The position numbers and the translations under genes were made by a program. The notes beneath the pieces are model-generated. The model did not search any database, was not told where the DNA came from, and saw nothing but the letters and a program-made list of their open reading frames with translations. Shown piece after piece: positions 36,426 through 44,769 of a DNA stretch of 64,000 bases (position 1 is its first letter; every line of letters starts with the position of its first letter). This DNA is from an uncultured Sutterella sp. (GTDB lineage Bacteria > Pseudomonadota > Gammaproteobacteria > Burkholderiales > Burkholderiaceae_F): the NCBI GenBank assembly GCA_905212345.1, contig CAJMEC010000003.1, forward strand, positions 1-64,000, written 5' to 3'.

Positions 36426-37760
36426 ATGGATCTGATGTTAATTCTTCAAATTATCGTCCTTTTGGCCGCCATCTTCTTTGGCGTCCGTTTGGGCGGCATT
36501 GGTATCGGCTACGCCGGCGGTATCGGCGTGCTGGTCTTGGGTCTCGTTTGCGGCATGACGCCGGGTGCGATTCCCTGGGATGTGATCTTGATCATCATGT
36601 CCGTGATCGCTGCCATTTCTGCTATGCAATTGGCTGGTGGTCTCGACTATTTGGTTCAAATCGCTGAAAACATTCTTCGTAGCAATCCGAAGCACATTAA
36701 CTACTTGGCCCCGATCGTTACCTATGTGTTGACGATCTTCGCCGGTACCGGTCACACCGCTTTCTCGATGATCCCGGTTATCGTTGAAGTGGCTAAGGAA
36801 CAAAATATTAAGCCTGTGTGCCCGTTGTCTATCGCCGTGGTTTCTTCTCAAATTGCTATTACGGCTTCTCCGGTGTCCGCCGCTGTTATTTACATGACCG
36901 GCGTTCTCGAGCCGTTCGGCTGGAGCTATCCCGCCTTGCTCGGTATCTGGATTGTGACGACGTTCGCTGGTTGCATGGTGACGGCTTTCATCATGACCTT
37001 GATCCAAAATATGGATTTGAACAGCGACCCGGTTTACAAGGATCGTTTGGCTAAGGGCTTGGTTAAGGCTCCGCAAGGCGCTACGCACCGTGAAATTTCC
37101 GCTTCTGCTAAGAAGTCTGTTTGGATCTTCTTGGTTGGCGTTATCGCTGTTGTGTTGTACGCTTCTGCCATTTCTCCGGCTGTTGGTATCGTTGACCCGG
37201 TTATCGTTGGTCGTGACGCCGCCATTATGGGCATCATGTTGACGATCGGTACGTTGATCACCGTTATGTGCAAGATCCACGTTGACGACATCGCTTCCTG
37301 CTCTGTCTTCAAGAGCGGTATGGTTGCTTGCGTTTGCGTGTTGGGTGTTGCATGGCTCGGTAACACGTTCGTTGCTGGTCACACGAAGGAAATCACGGAC
37401 TTCTCCGCTACGACCGTGGCTCAATACCCGGCTTTGTTGGCTGTGATCTTCTTCTTTGCCGCTATGTTGTTGTACAGCCAAGCTGCTACGGCTAAGGCCA
37501 TTACGCCTGCTGTTGTGACAGCTTTGGGTATCTCCGCTGCTAACCCGGGCGACTCCTACATGTTGGTCGCTACGTTCGCTGCTGTGTCTGCTTTGTTCGT
37601 TCTCCCGACGTACCCGACGTTGTTGGGCGCTGTCCAAATGGACGACACGGGTACAACCCGCATCGGTAAGTTCGTGTTCAACCACGCCTTCTTTATTCCT
37701 GGCGTGTTGGCCATCGTCTTCAGCGTTGTGTTTGGTTTCGCTGCCTGCGCAGTGTTCTAA
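36426..37760 (+). CDS. dcuA: Anaerobic C4-dicarboxylate transporter, DcuA type
   Basis: Inner-membrane exchanger for aspartate, fumarate, malate and succinate. The 444 residues have about 10 or more helices. The sequence follows DcuA rather than DcuB: 'VRLGGIGIGYAGGIGVLVLG' at about 21-40, 'SIAVVSSQIAITASP', 'FFFAAMLLYSQAATAKAI', and 'QMDDTGTTRIGKFVFNH' near the end. GGGGGT precedes the ATG. aspA-dcuA is the E. coli gene order too. Codon use is as biased as in frdAB-aspA. The likely work is aspartate uptake against succinate export. Confidence 0.94.
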   Translation: MDLMLILQIIVLLAAIFFGVRLGGIGIGYAGGIGVLVLGLVCGMTPGAIPWDVILIIMSVIAAISAMQLAGGLDYLVQIAENILRSNPKHINYLAPIVTYVLTIFAGTGHTAFSMIPVIVEVAKEQNIKPVCPLSIAVVSSQIAITASPVSAAVIYMTGVLEPFGWSYPALLGIWIVTTFAGCMVTAFIMTLIQNMDLNSDPVYKDRLAKGLVKAPQGATHREISASAKKSVWIFLVGVIAVVLYASAISPAVGIVDPVIVGRDAAIMGIMLTIGTLITVMCKIHVDDIASCSVFKSGMVACVCVLGVAWLGNTFVAGHTKEITDFSATTVAQYPALLAVIFFFAAMLLYSQAATAKAITPAVVTALGISAANPGDSYMLVATFAAVSALFVLPTYPTLLGAVQMDDTGTTRIGKFVFNHAFFIPGVLAIVFSVVFGFAACAVF

Positions 37761-37783
37761 TCAGAACTTTTGCTGAAAGCTAA

Positions 37784-37846
37784 GTCGGATGTCTGACATC
37801 CGATGAGATTTAAAAACGGTAAGTTGCTTCGGTGGCTTACCGTTTT
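37784..37846 (+). terminator. Hairpin and terminator after dcuA
   Basis: A near-palindrome at 37784-37803 (TCGGATG/CATCCGA) is followed by AAAACGGTAAG/CTTACCGTTTT (37813-37846), a probable intrinsic terminator. The remaining gap to 38239 shows no gene. An AGGAGG before an ATG at about 37910 opens a frame of only three codons. Confidence 0.65.
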
Positions 37847-38239
37847 CTATTGGTGTGTTCTCATGAGCACGTTCTAACGAGTGGAAGTTTCGAGGGCAGG
37901 AGGTGCACCATGCCCATATAGACAAAGGCAAGGGTTCGCAGTGTGCTCGCCATAAGAAATAATCCTCAGCCTGCTCGATTCAACTAACCAATAACAGTTA
38001 GCGTCTACTGTATTTTCAACGACTGTTCTTAATACGCAGAATCATTGCCTAAATAATTACAGGTTTTTGACTTAAATAGATTTTGGTGCAATAGAGTAGT
38101 TGAAGAGGACTATTCAGAGCCACAGAATTCGTAGTAAAGCTCAGATAAGCACTTTGTTAAAAAAGACTCGTCACGCAGAAGTCCCATCCTAAGTCATTTT
38201 TTCAATGAGCCAAGAATACCCTTCGGAAGGGTTAGATAA

Positions 38240-40582
38240 TCAAGAGGAGGCTCTAGATTGCGGTCTGACGAGCAAAATAATAGTGCCTGTGGAAAGAACG
38301 CCTAAAGCGGTAGTAAGGCCAAATGTTTGAATGGCGGGTGTAGAGCTTAGCCCGATGAAGCAGAATGCGAAACTAATGGTTAGGAAGGCAAATGTCGTCA
38401 GACTAAAACTTAAATCTTCATTATCTTCATTTGTGTGGAAGAGTAATGAAATGGCAATCCCCAGCCCGTAAATAACAACCATGGACATGGCGCTGAACAT
38501 TGTGAAAGGCATGCCAAACCAGGAAGAAAGAGAAATGGCGAACGCTACGCCAAGAAGAGAGGGGACGACAATTCTCCAGGATCTTAAGCCGTAGTGAAAA
38601 AGGCTGACAGTAAAAGAACAAACAACAGCCAGAACAAAAATTCCAATGAAGATATATCGATATTGAGCGAGGAGAGTGTCGGCATCTCCAACTATATCAA
38701 CAAATGTGACGCCGGCTAAATGGTCAGCTAAGTCGTAGAGATTTTGAATTTGATCATCTTGAATCCCTGCTACCTGTACGATTGAACTGTATCCTTGGGG
38801 TACTTCAAGCCATAGATGACGAACGGATTGAGCGCTGGGTGAATCTAGCCAGTCTTCAAAACGGACATCTAGCTGAATAGGATTGGGCTCTTTTAGTGAA
38901 TAACCGAGAACAGCGGAGAGCGGTTCACGAACCCGATTAAACATATCCAGTCTAAGTTTTTCAATATCTTTTTGCCGCGTGTAGGAGGGGAACCACTTTG
39001 AAATGCAGGTGGTCGTCATATCGGTCTTATTCATTCCCCTTTGCACGAAGCCAAGCCGTAAAGCTTCTTCGCTCATCAGAACATCTTGAGGACTGGATGC
39101 CGTTACGACAAAAAACTTATCAGTATTGGGTAAGCTCAGTAAACGGTCTACCGTTTTTTCCTCAGTTTCTAGCTCCGGCGGTATAAAGGTTAAGTTTTGT
39201 ATGTTTTGCGTAAAATTCAGTTGCAAGAATCCGGCCGATAAAATCACGATGAGAGTAATGCCAATGGCCGTGTAATCAGTCGGTTTATGTTGCCAATGCT
39301 TCAAAGAAAACCGAGGGAAGAATCGGCTGAAATTAAGCATTTTTTTGCTGAAGTCACTGTCGGCAATAGGTCCAGGATTGAAACTGGGGAAAATCAAAAT
39401 CAGTGTTATCGCACAGCCTAAAAGGCCGCAGCACATAAATAAAGCGATTTGCCGGACAGCGGGAAGTGGCGCAAGATACAAAAGTGCTAGAGCTGCACAT
39501 TCGATAAAAACGATCCAAAGTAAAGGGGAAAAAATTTTGTCAAAAACTTTGACCGGAGAAAGGTGTGGATAGTGACGCTGCACTAAAAGGAAATAGCCCA
39601 CAAGCATTACAACCAGACCGATTAATGCAGAAGAGCAGACAAGAGCCCAAAGTGAAATGCTGCCAAACCACACAATTACACCGAAAAAGCCGCATATGTA
39701 GCTCGTGATGACGTTAAATAAGACGAGTAAGAGAAAACGGTTAGAAGGTGACCATTTACGAATAAGACCACCCAGAAAGATAATGATGAATGTGGCAATG
39801 CCAGACAGTTCCAACAAATGGGTGTGAGCCACGTTGGCGCTGACATAAGGTTTGCCATGTACTAAAACCGCCGTATCAGGAACAATAGATTGACTGATGC
39901 GTTTTAATTCATCAACGCAACGGTTTAATTTAAAGGCGGGAAGTCCGTTCAAGCCATCGGGAGCTTCATAAACAAAAATGGCCCACACGCGGTTATCAGC
40001 ATATAGCTTTAGTGTGTCACCGCTGGAAACGACTGTACTTCTGGGTAAACGCTTTTTAGCCCAACGATCGAAAAAACCTAAAGGATCGTCAGCTTTGGGA
40101 ATTAAACTGGCTTGCCCGATGCCGGTAAGACTTTCTAAGGCGCGCGCGAGAAGTTCATCATCTGACGAAGCGGTTATTGAGTGCTGATCGACCAGATTCA
40201 TCAAACGATTAGAGATCAGACGGTAAAAGGAAAAGTATTCGTTGATTTCCAGCCCTTCCCAATTGACCTTTCTTAGCGATGAAGGAACTTCCCATAGGCC
40301 CTTGATTTTTAGAACATTATCATCGAAGGAGGCTGCCGTATGCTCGGGGAAACCGACCATAAAAATTAGGCGGTAGTTAGCAAAAGGCGCTAAATTTTTT
40401 TGTGCCGCACTACGCGAGTCATCTACTTGAGTGACAGGATATAAATGGGCTTGGTCGTAATCAATGCCGTTTTTGAGCAGAAAATGCGAGCAAAAACCTA
40501 ATGCGAGAAGTAGCGACAATGCCCAAGTAAGAGCCAGAGCTTGCCAAGAGGCGAGAATGATTTTACGGATTGGCAAGTTCAT
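38240..40582 (-). CDS. MMPL/RND-family exporter
   Basis: Predicted inner-membrane exporter of 780 residues. Its layout is one N-terminal helix, a periplasmic domain of about 210 residues, a bundle of about five helices (about 255-405), a second periplasmic domain, and a second bundle (about 635-775). This is the duplicated MMPL architecture. Proteins of this kind with a LolA-like partner are known in aryl-polyene-type gene clusters, where they are thought to move lipids. No ketosynthase or acyl-carrier genes are here, so the cargo is unknown. It overlaps the upstream LolA-like gene by 20 bases. The composition is less codon-biased and more AT-rich than in dcuA. Confidence 0.78.
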   Translation of the reverse strand: MNLPIRKIILASWQALALTWALSLLLALGFCSHFLLKNGIDYDQAHLYPVTQVDDSRSAAQKNLAPFANYRLIFMVGFPEHTAASFDDNVLKIKGLWEVPSSLRKVNWEGLEINEYFSFYRLISNRLMNLVDQHSITASSDDELLARALESLTGIGQASLIPKADDPLGFFDRWAKKRLPRSTVVSSGDTLKLYADNRVWAIFVYEAPDGLNGLPAFKLNRCVDELKRISQSIVPDTAVLVHGKPYVSANVAHTHLLELSGIATFIIIFLGGLIRKWSPSNRFLLLVLFNVITSYICGFFGVIVWFGSISLWALVCSSALIGLVVMLVGYFLLVQRHYPHLSPVKVFDKIFSPLLWIVFIECAALALLYLAPLPAVRQIALFMCCGLLGCAITLILIFPSFNPGPIADSDFSKKMLNFSRFFPRFSLKHWQHKPTDYTAIGITLIVILSAGFLQLNFTQNIQNLTFIPPELETEEKTVDRLLSLPNTDKFFVVTASSPQDVLMSEEALRLGFVQRGMNKTDMTTTCISKWFPSYTRQKDIEKLRLDMFNRVREPLSAVLGYSLKEPNPIQLDVRFEDWLDSPSAQSVRHLWLEVPQGYSSIVQVAGIQDDQIQNLYDLADHLAGVTFVDIVGDADTLLAQYRYIFIGIFVLAVVCSFTVSLFHYGLRSWRIVVPSLLGVAFAISLSSWFGMPFTMFSAMSMVVIYGLGIAISLLFHTNEDNEDLSFSLTTFAFLTISFAFCFIGLSSTPAIQTFGLTTALGVLSTGTIILLVRPQSRASS

Positions 40583-41180
40583 TCTCCTGTTGGGTTGACG
40601 AAATCTCGGACAGTTTTATTTCGTCAATGACGAGTGTTGTAATGTCACTGGAAAAATTTTCAACCACTATTTTTTCAGGTGTGTCTTTACCGGTTACCGA
40701 GACGTGTCTAACGATACTGCCGGTCATGTTGCTTTTGGGATAGAAATCCATTTTCCAGCCCTCGGGTTTATTTTGACTGAAAATTTGAAAGTCTAACTCC
40801 AGGGAAGTCATGTCCGTCGAAAGTAGCCCCCATAGTATTCTGTTGACAATATTGGTGGCCGAGGGTGACGTATTTTCCACCCGTTTTCCATTTAAATGGA
40901 TATAGGTTTTGAAATTCTGATCGGTATAAAGAGAGGTTGTCAGAATTGGTTTAGTCGCCTTCCAAAGTAGGACGTCATCTTTCCAAAAAATAAAGAAACC
41001 TTCACACTCAAAAGGTTTGGGGACGGAAACCAATTTTTCTTTTTGAACAAAACGTCCCTCAATAACCGGTGCGATTTTGAGTCTGGAAATAATGTCGGCA
41101 GTTGATGCGCACGACAGTTGTGCAACAGAGAAAAGCACTGTTGCAAGCGATATCGTTAAAAAAGAATGAGCTACCGACAT
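40563..41180 (-). CDS. LolA-like periplasmic lipid carrier
   Basis: The protein has 205 residues with a signal peptide ending near 'AQLSCAS' (about 20-26). The body has the pattern of outer-membrane lipoprotein carrier folds: 'IEGRFVQKEKLVSVPKPFECEG' (split; the 'GRFVQ' start is typical), then 'GFFIFWKDDVLLWKATKP', with alternating strands after it. It is translationally coupled to the MMPL exporter, so the two probably hand over the same amphiphilic cargo. It is divergent enough that true LolA function is unlikely; a lolA would normally sit by ftsK or serS. Confidence 0.72.
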   Translation of the reverse strand: MSVAHSFLTISLATVLFSVAQLSCASTADIISRLKIAPVIEGRFVQKEKLVSVPKPFECEGFFIFWKDDVLLWKATKPILTTSLYTDQNFKTYIHLNGKRVENTSPSATNIVNRILWGLLSTDMTSLELDFQIFSQNKPEGWKMDFYPKSNMTGSIVRHVSVTGKDTPEKIVVENFSSDITTLVIDEIKLSEISSTQQENELANP

Positions 41181-41293
41181 AAGTGAGAAAAATGAATAAA
41201 CAGCCCTAACATTTTAGCGAAGAGGTGCGCGCAAAAAAAATGAACCCGATGGACAAACAATCCATCGGGTATAGGAGAACCAAATGTAGAACA

Positions 41294-41773
41294 CTACTGA
41301 ACCGAAGTTTGAAGAGCCTCGGACTGTTCTTTCAGCGTTTGAACTTTAGCCCGTGCTGCATCCAAATCGGCTTGAACAAATTCATCGGCACGATTGGCTT
41401 TAGCTTCAATCATTTTCTTTTGTAACTCTAGTTGAGCTTTTTTCAGTTCAATATCAAGGCGTTTAGATTCAAGCTCCATCTCTCGAGCTTGGTCATCATA
41501 GGCTTGCAGTTTCTTTTCGCGGTCAGCCTTAGCTTTTTGTGCGGCCGCCTGAGCCTTTGCTCGGGCTTGCTCCGCTCTGCGCTGGATGTCTGCGGCCTTT
41601 TTTTGTGCTGCTTGGCGCTCTTGTTCTTTTGCCGCATCCAAAGCCTGAATCTCAAGCTCGGCCTGATGAATCCTCGCGATTTGTTCATCCATCGACATAC
41701 CACCAACTTGGGCTTGCGCGGTGGGAATAAGAAGAGCCATTACTGAGGCGGCAATCAAAGAATACTTCAACAT
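41294..41773 (-). CDS. Exported coiled-coil protein of unknown function
   Basis: The protein has 159 residues. A signal peptide ends 'IPTAQAQ' (about 22). From about residue 30 to the end it is almost wholly charged and alanine-rich with heptad character ('AQAAAQKAKADREKKLQAY'), predicting one long helix or coiled coil in the periplasm. I do not recognise a family with confidence. It follows the glycine-zipper lipoprotein gene by 21 bases, so the two are likely co-transcribed. An envelope-spacer or structural role is only a guess. Confidence 0.7.
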   Translation of the reverse strand: MLKYSLIAASVMALLIPTAQAQVGGMSMDEQIARIHQAELEIQALDAAKEQERQAAQKKAADIQRRAEQARAKAQAAAQKAKADREKKLQAYDDQAREMELESKRLDIELKKAQLELQKKMIEAKANRADEFVQADLDAARAKVQTLKEQSEALQTSVQ

Positions 41774-41794
41774 ATCACTACTTCTCCCTTTTTA

Positions 41795-42304
41795 TTATTG
41801 ACCGCAACCACCGGGATTGTTCGGCTGAATACGCGTTTCAGTCGGGGTGGTGGAAATCATCACGGCAAGTCCGGGTTTAAATTCGCAGACACGTCCGACT
41901 TGGGCAGAATTGTAAAGTTTATTGTTGTAGCGGAAAGTTAATTGGACTCCGTCAACATAGCTTGTGCGATCACCGCCAACCGCACCGCCGGCGATATTGC
42001 CAACCGCACCGCCGGCTAAGCCTCCTAAGACTCTGGAAGTTGTGTCGTGATTGTTATGGCTGGCGATCGCAGCACCGGCGATAGCTCCGAGAATTGTGCC
42101 AATGGCCTTTGCATCAGAGCGATTATCTGTGTTGGATACAGCGACCTGGGCGGTGCCGATCGACAAAATTTCAACGGTTCGAACTTGCTGAGCTTGGTTG
42201 ACAGAAGTGGCGGCGTACGTGTCCGAACGATAGTAACGGCCATCGTTAGCGCAACCTGAAAGTACTAAAGCGGCGACCGTGGCGGCGAGAGCGATTTTTT
42301 TCAT
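41795..42304 (-). CDS. Glycine-zipper outer-membrane lipoprotein, SlyB-like
   Basis: Lipoprotein of 169 residues from ATG 42304. The signal sequence ends in the lipobox LSGC, so Cys is about residue 18 of the precursor. A glycine-zipper stretch 'GTILGAIAGAAIASH' and 'LGGLAGGAVGNIAGGAVGG' (about 69-112) predicts paired membrane-inserting helices, as in SlyB/Pcp-type proteins. A beta-rich C-terminal domain follows. I prefer the second ATG because GGATGAG, which contains the first, is its ribosome-binding site. It is the first gene of the pair with the coiled-coil protein. Confidence 0.82.
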   Translation of the reverse strand: MKKIALAATVAALVLSGCANDGRYYRSDTYAATSVNQAQQVRTVEILSIGTAQVAVSNTDNRSDAKAIGTILGAIAGAAIASHNNHDTTSRVLGGLAGGAVGNIAGGAVGGDRTSYVDGVQLTFRYNNKLYNSAQVGRVCEFKPGLAVMISTTPTETRIQPNNPGGCGQ

Positions 42305-42435
42305 AGACTCATCCAAAAAATAGATTTATTTATTACGATTTCACTTTAGCGCAATTTAATTTCGACTGCATAATTTAGCTGGACTAAAATACAACGGTTG
42401 GAAAAAAATGTAACGACCCTTTTACGGATAGGACC

Positions 42436-42978
42436 ATGCAGAACGTTTCAATTAATACAAATGATGAGGACGACGAAGAAGTAGGGTTGCCCGCATTGCC
42501 TCACGGCACAAAAAATTACATGACACCTCAATGCTATCGCCGGATGCTCGATGAACGTGAGCATTTGGTTCGCGTAGAACGGCCTGAAATGGCCAACGTA
42601 GTGGCTTGGGCAGCCAGCAACGGAGATAGAAGCGAAAATGGGGATTACCTATATGGTAAACGTCGATTAAGAGAAATTGATCGCCGTATTCGTTTTTTGA
42701 GTAAGCGTATTGATATGGCCGAAGTGGTTGATCCGGCAACGCGCCCTGCAACCGATCAAGTGTTTTTCGGCGCAACGGTCACCTACGAGGACGAAGAGGG
42801 GCAAGAGCACACTATTCGTATTGTTGGAATTGATGAAGCTGACGCCAGCGTGGGCGATGTGAGTTGGATTAGTCCCATTGCAAGAGTGTTTTTGAAGGCT
42901 CGCGAAGGCGATACTGTTACTTTGCCGACGCCCTCCGGTGTACAACATCTTGAAATTGTCGAAGTTAAATACTGCTAA
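42436..42978 (+). CDS. greB: Transcription elongation factor GreB
   Basis: Binds the RNA polymerase secondary channel and stimulates cleavage of backtracked transcripts. The 180 residues comprise an acidic N-terminal extension (about 1-25), the coiled-coil 'MTPQCYRRMLDEREHLV', and 'SNGDRSENGDYLYGKRRLREIDRRI' (split; 'GDRSENGDY' carries the acidic tip residues). The C-terminal FKBP-like domain contains 'WISPIARVFLKAREGDTV', as in GreB. It is divergent from the lipoprotein gene and followed by two tRNA genes. Confidence 0.94.
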   Translation: MQNVSINTNDEDDEEVGLPALPHGTKNYMTPQCYRRMLDEREHLVRVERPEMANVVAWAASNGDRSENGDYLYGKRRLREIDRRIRFLSKRIDMAEVVDPATRPATDQVFFGATVTYEDEEGQEHTIRIVGIDEADASVGDVSWISPIARVFLKAREGDTVTLPTPSGVQHLEIVEVKYC

Positions 42979-43044
42979 TACGAAAAAAAATCGAAAAGGC
43001 CTTGATTTTTTAAGAAGTGCTCTATACAATGCGTTTTCTCTTCG

Positions 43045-43119
43045 GGGGTATAGCTCAGTTGGTAGAGCACTTGCATGGCATGCAAGGGGTCAGCGGTTCG
43101 AATCCGCTTACCTCCACCA
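43045..43119 (+). tRNA. tRNA-Ala (GGC)
   Basis: The acceptor stem GGGGGTA/TACCTCC includes G3-U70, the alanine identity pair. The anticodon loop ATGGCAT gives GGC. CCA is encoded. Confidence 0.96.
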
Positions 43120-43131
43120 CAGTTAGATAGC

Positions 43132-43207
43132 GTCTCCATCGTCTAGAGGCCTAGGACACGACCCTTTCACGGTCGGTACCGGGGTTCGAATCCCCGTGGG
43201 GACGCCA
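43132..43207 (+). tRNA. tRNA-Glu (TTC)
   Basis: The acceptor stem GTCTCCA/TGGGGAC is intact and CCA is encoded. The anticodon loop CTTTCAC gives TTC. It lies 12 bases after tRNA-Ala, probably on one transcript. Confidence 0.96.
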
Positions 43208-43219
43208 CTTTTCCAATGA

Positions 43220-43243
43220 GCAACCTTCAGGGTTGCTTTTTTG
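43220..43243 (+). terminator. Terminator of the tRNA-Ala/Glu unit
   Basis: GCAACC/GGTTGC with a TTCAG-type loop is followed by TTTTTTG. Confidence 0.85.
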
Positions 43244-43248
43244 TTGCC

Positions 43249-43276
43249 TAAAAAAGGACCGCCTTGATGGCGGTCC
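43249..43276 (-). terminator. Terminator of the first NSS transporter gene
   Basis: On the minus strand GGACCGCC/GGCGGTCC is followed by TTTTTT. Confidence 0.85.
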
Positions 43277-43292
43277 GAAGAAAACTCAATGA

Positions 43293-44621
43293 TTAGATAC
43301 TTCTGGCAACGACAGTAATAATCACAATCGGTGAAATAATGCCAATACCTAATCGAATGGCCGTCAGTGTCGCCGAAGATAACGGGCAGGAAGCGGTTAG
43401 CTGTTTACGGGTTTCCGGCCAGTTAACCCAAGCTGCAACAATAGCCAATCCCAACGCCGTTAACGGCATACCAACGTTACTGGTGAGGTAGTCGAGCAAA
43501 TCAAAGACCGTTTTGCCAAAAATCTTAAAATCGGCCAGTGGGCCGAAAGACATTGTGCAGAACACCCCGATGATCATAATCGAAATAAAGGCAACGGGAA
43601 CGGCTGTGCGACGGGAAACGTGCAAGTCCCCCATTGCCGCGACGACAGCTTCAAAAATACTCACAGAACTGGTGATAGCCGCCACAATTAAGCAAATATA
43701 AAAGAGAACAGCAAAGAATGTACCAAATGGCATATGGGCAAAAACGGCCGGCATGGTGACAAAGGTCAGACCAGGGCCGGCGGTGGGTTCAAGACCAAAA
43801 GCGAATACTGGTGGCATAACCATCAAGCCGCCTAAAAGTGCAGCCAAGATACCCAGGAAGGCTACCCACGCGGTTGAATGAGGAAGATTGGCGTCCTCTG
43901 AAAGGTAAGATGCGTACACAATCAAAGTACCGGCTCCCACAGACAGGGAGAAGAAGCAAAACCCCATTGCATTGAATAAGGAGTCGGCATTGAACTCATC
44001 CCAGTTGAAGCTGAACATGAATTCCACGCCTTGCCAAGCGCCGGGCAATGTGAGGCCACGGATAATCAGTACGATCATCAGGATAAAAAGAGTCGGCATC
44101 AGATATTTGGCCAAACGTTCTATACCGGCCTGAACACCAAAAATAACGACGCCGGCGGTCATGACCATAAAGACGATCTGGTAGAAGATGCCTAGAACAG
44201 GGTCACTGGCAAAATTGTTAAAGTGAGTGCCCAATTGCGACAGGTCTGTAATGATGCCATTACCCAAAGCGGCATCAACGGCATAGGCTACGCACCAACC
44301 GCCGATTGTTGAATAAAAAGTCAAAATCAAAAAACCGGTGGCAATGCCGACAGTACCGAAAATACCCCAAAATTTGGATTTGCCGACTCGAATCATGCTG
44401 TTGATGGAAGCGGCTCGTCCGGCTCGCCCGACAACCATTTCAGCTAACAGTAGGAACATCCCGAGCGTAAAGCAAAACAGAATGTAAGGGATGATAAAGG
44501 CCGAGCCGCCGTTGGTGCCTGCCATATAAGGGAATTTCCAAATGGCGCCTAAGCCGACCGCCGCGCCGGCACTGGCGAGAATGAAACCCAGGCGTGAAGT
44601 CCATAAATCACGAGAAGACAT
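43293..44621 (-). CDS. Neurotransmitter:sodium symporter family transporter, copy 1
   Basis: Na+-coupled amino-acid importer of the NSS (LeuT/MhsT) family. The 442 residues and about 11 helices match the short bacterial form. The N-terminal 'LGFILASAGAAVGLGAIWKF' (first helix, sodium site) and 'YMAGTNGGSAF' are the family signature. 'FSLSVGAGTLIVYASYL' forms helix 6. I prefer the ATG at 44621 (AAAGG upstream) to the TTG at 44627. The substrate cannot be read from sequence; hydrophobic or aromatic amino acids are usual. It has its own terminator. Confidence 0.9.
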   Translation of the reverse strand: MSSRDLWTSRLGFILASAGAAVGLGAIWKFPYMAGTNGGSAFIIPYILFCFTLGMFLLLAEMVVGRAGRAASINSMIRVGKSKFWGIFGTVGIATGFLILTFYSTIGGWCVAYAVDAALGNGIITDLSQLGTHFNNFASDPVLGIFYQIVFMVMTAGVVIFGVQAGIERLAKYLMPTLFILMIVLIIRGLTLPGAWQGVEFMFSFNWDEFNADSLFNAMGFCFFSLSVGAGTLIVYASYLSEDANLPHSTAWVAFLGILAALLGGLMVMPPVFAFGLEPTAGPGLTFVTMPAVFAHMPFGTFFAVLFYICLIVAAITSSVSIFEAVVAAMGDLHVSRRTAVPVAFISIMIIGVFCTMSFGPLADFKIFGKTVFDLLDYLTSNVGMPLTALGLAIVAAWVNWPETRKQLTASCPLSSATLTAIRLGIGIISPIVIITVVARSI

Positions 44622-44728
44622 AGTCAAATACCTTTTGCTTTGTACAAGAAAGCTTATTTTTTGAAATTCCTTTTCCGCAACGCTTTCTGAAACTAACAGA
44701 AACAGGATTTATTGATCTTCCTCTGATG

Positions 44729-44754
44729 GGAGGACGGGAAAAATCATCCTCCCC
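44729..44754 (-). terminator. Hairpin after the second NSS transporter gene
   Basis: GGGAGGA/TCCTCCC lies just past the stop codon. The T-run is poor, so this is a weak terminator or a 3'-end stabiliser. Confidence 0.45.
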
Positions 44755-44769
44755 GACATAGTGAGGAAT

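Noticed and set aside
36438..37685. A 415-codon minus-strand open frame opposite dcuA
   Set aside because: The translation is hydrophilic and Asn/His/Arg-rich, mirroring a biased membrane-protein gene.
37861..38239. Small frames in the gap after dcuA, including a three-codon frame after AGGAGG
   Set aside because: Too short, with no coding character; no RNA gene recognised either.
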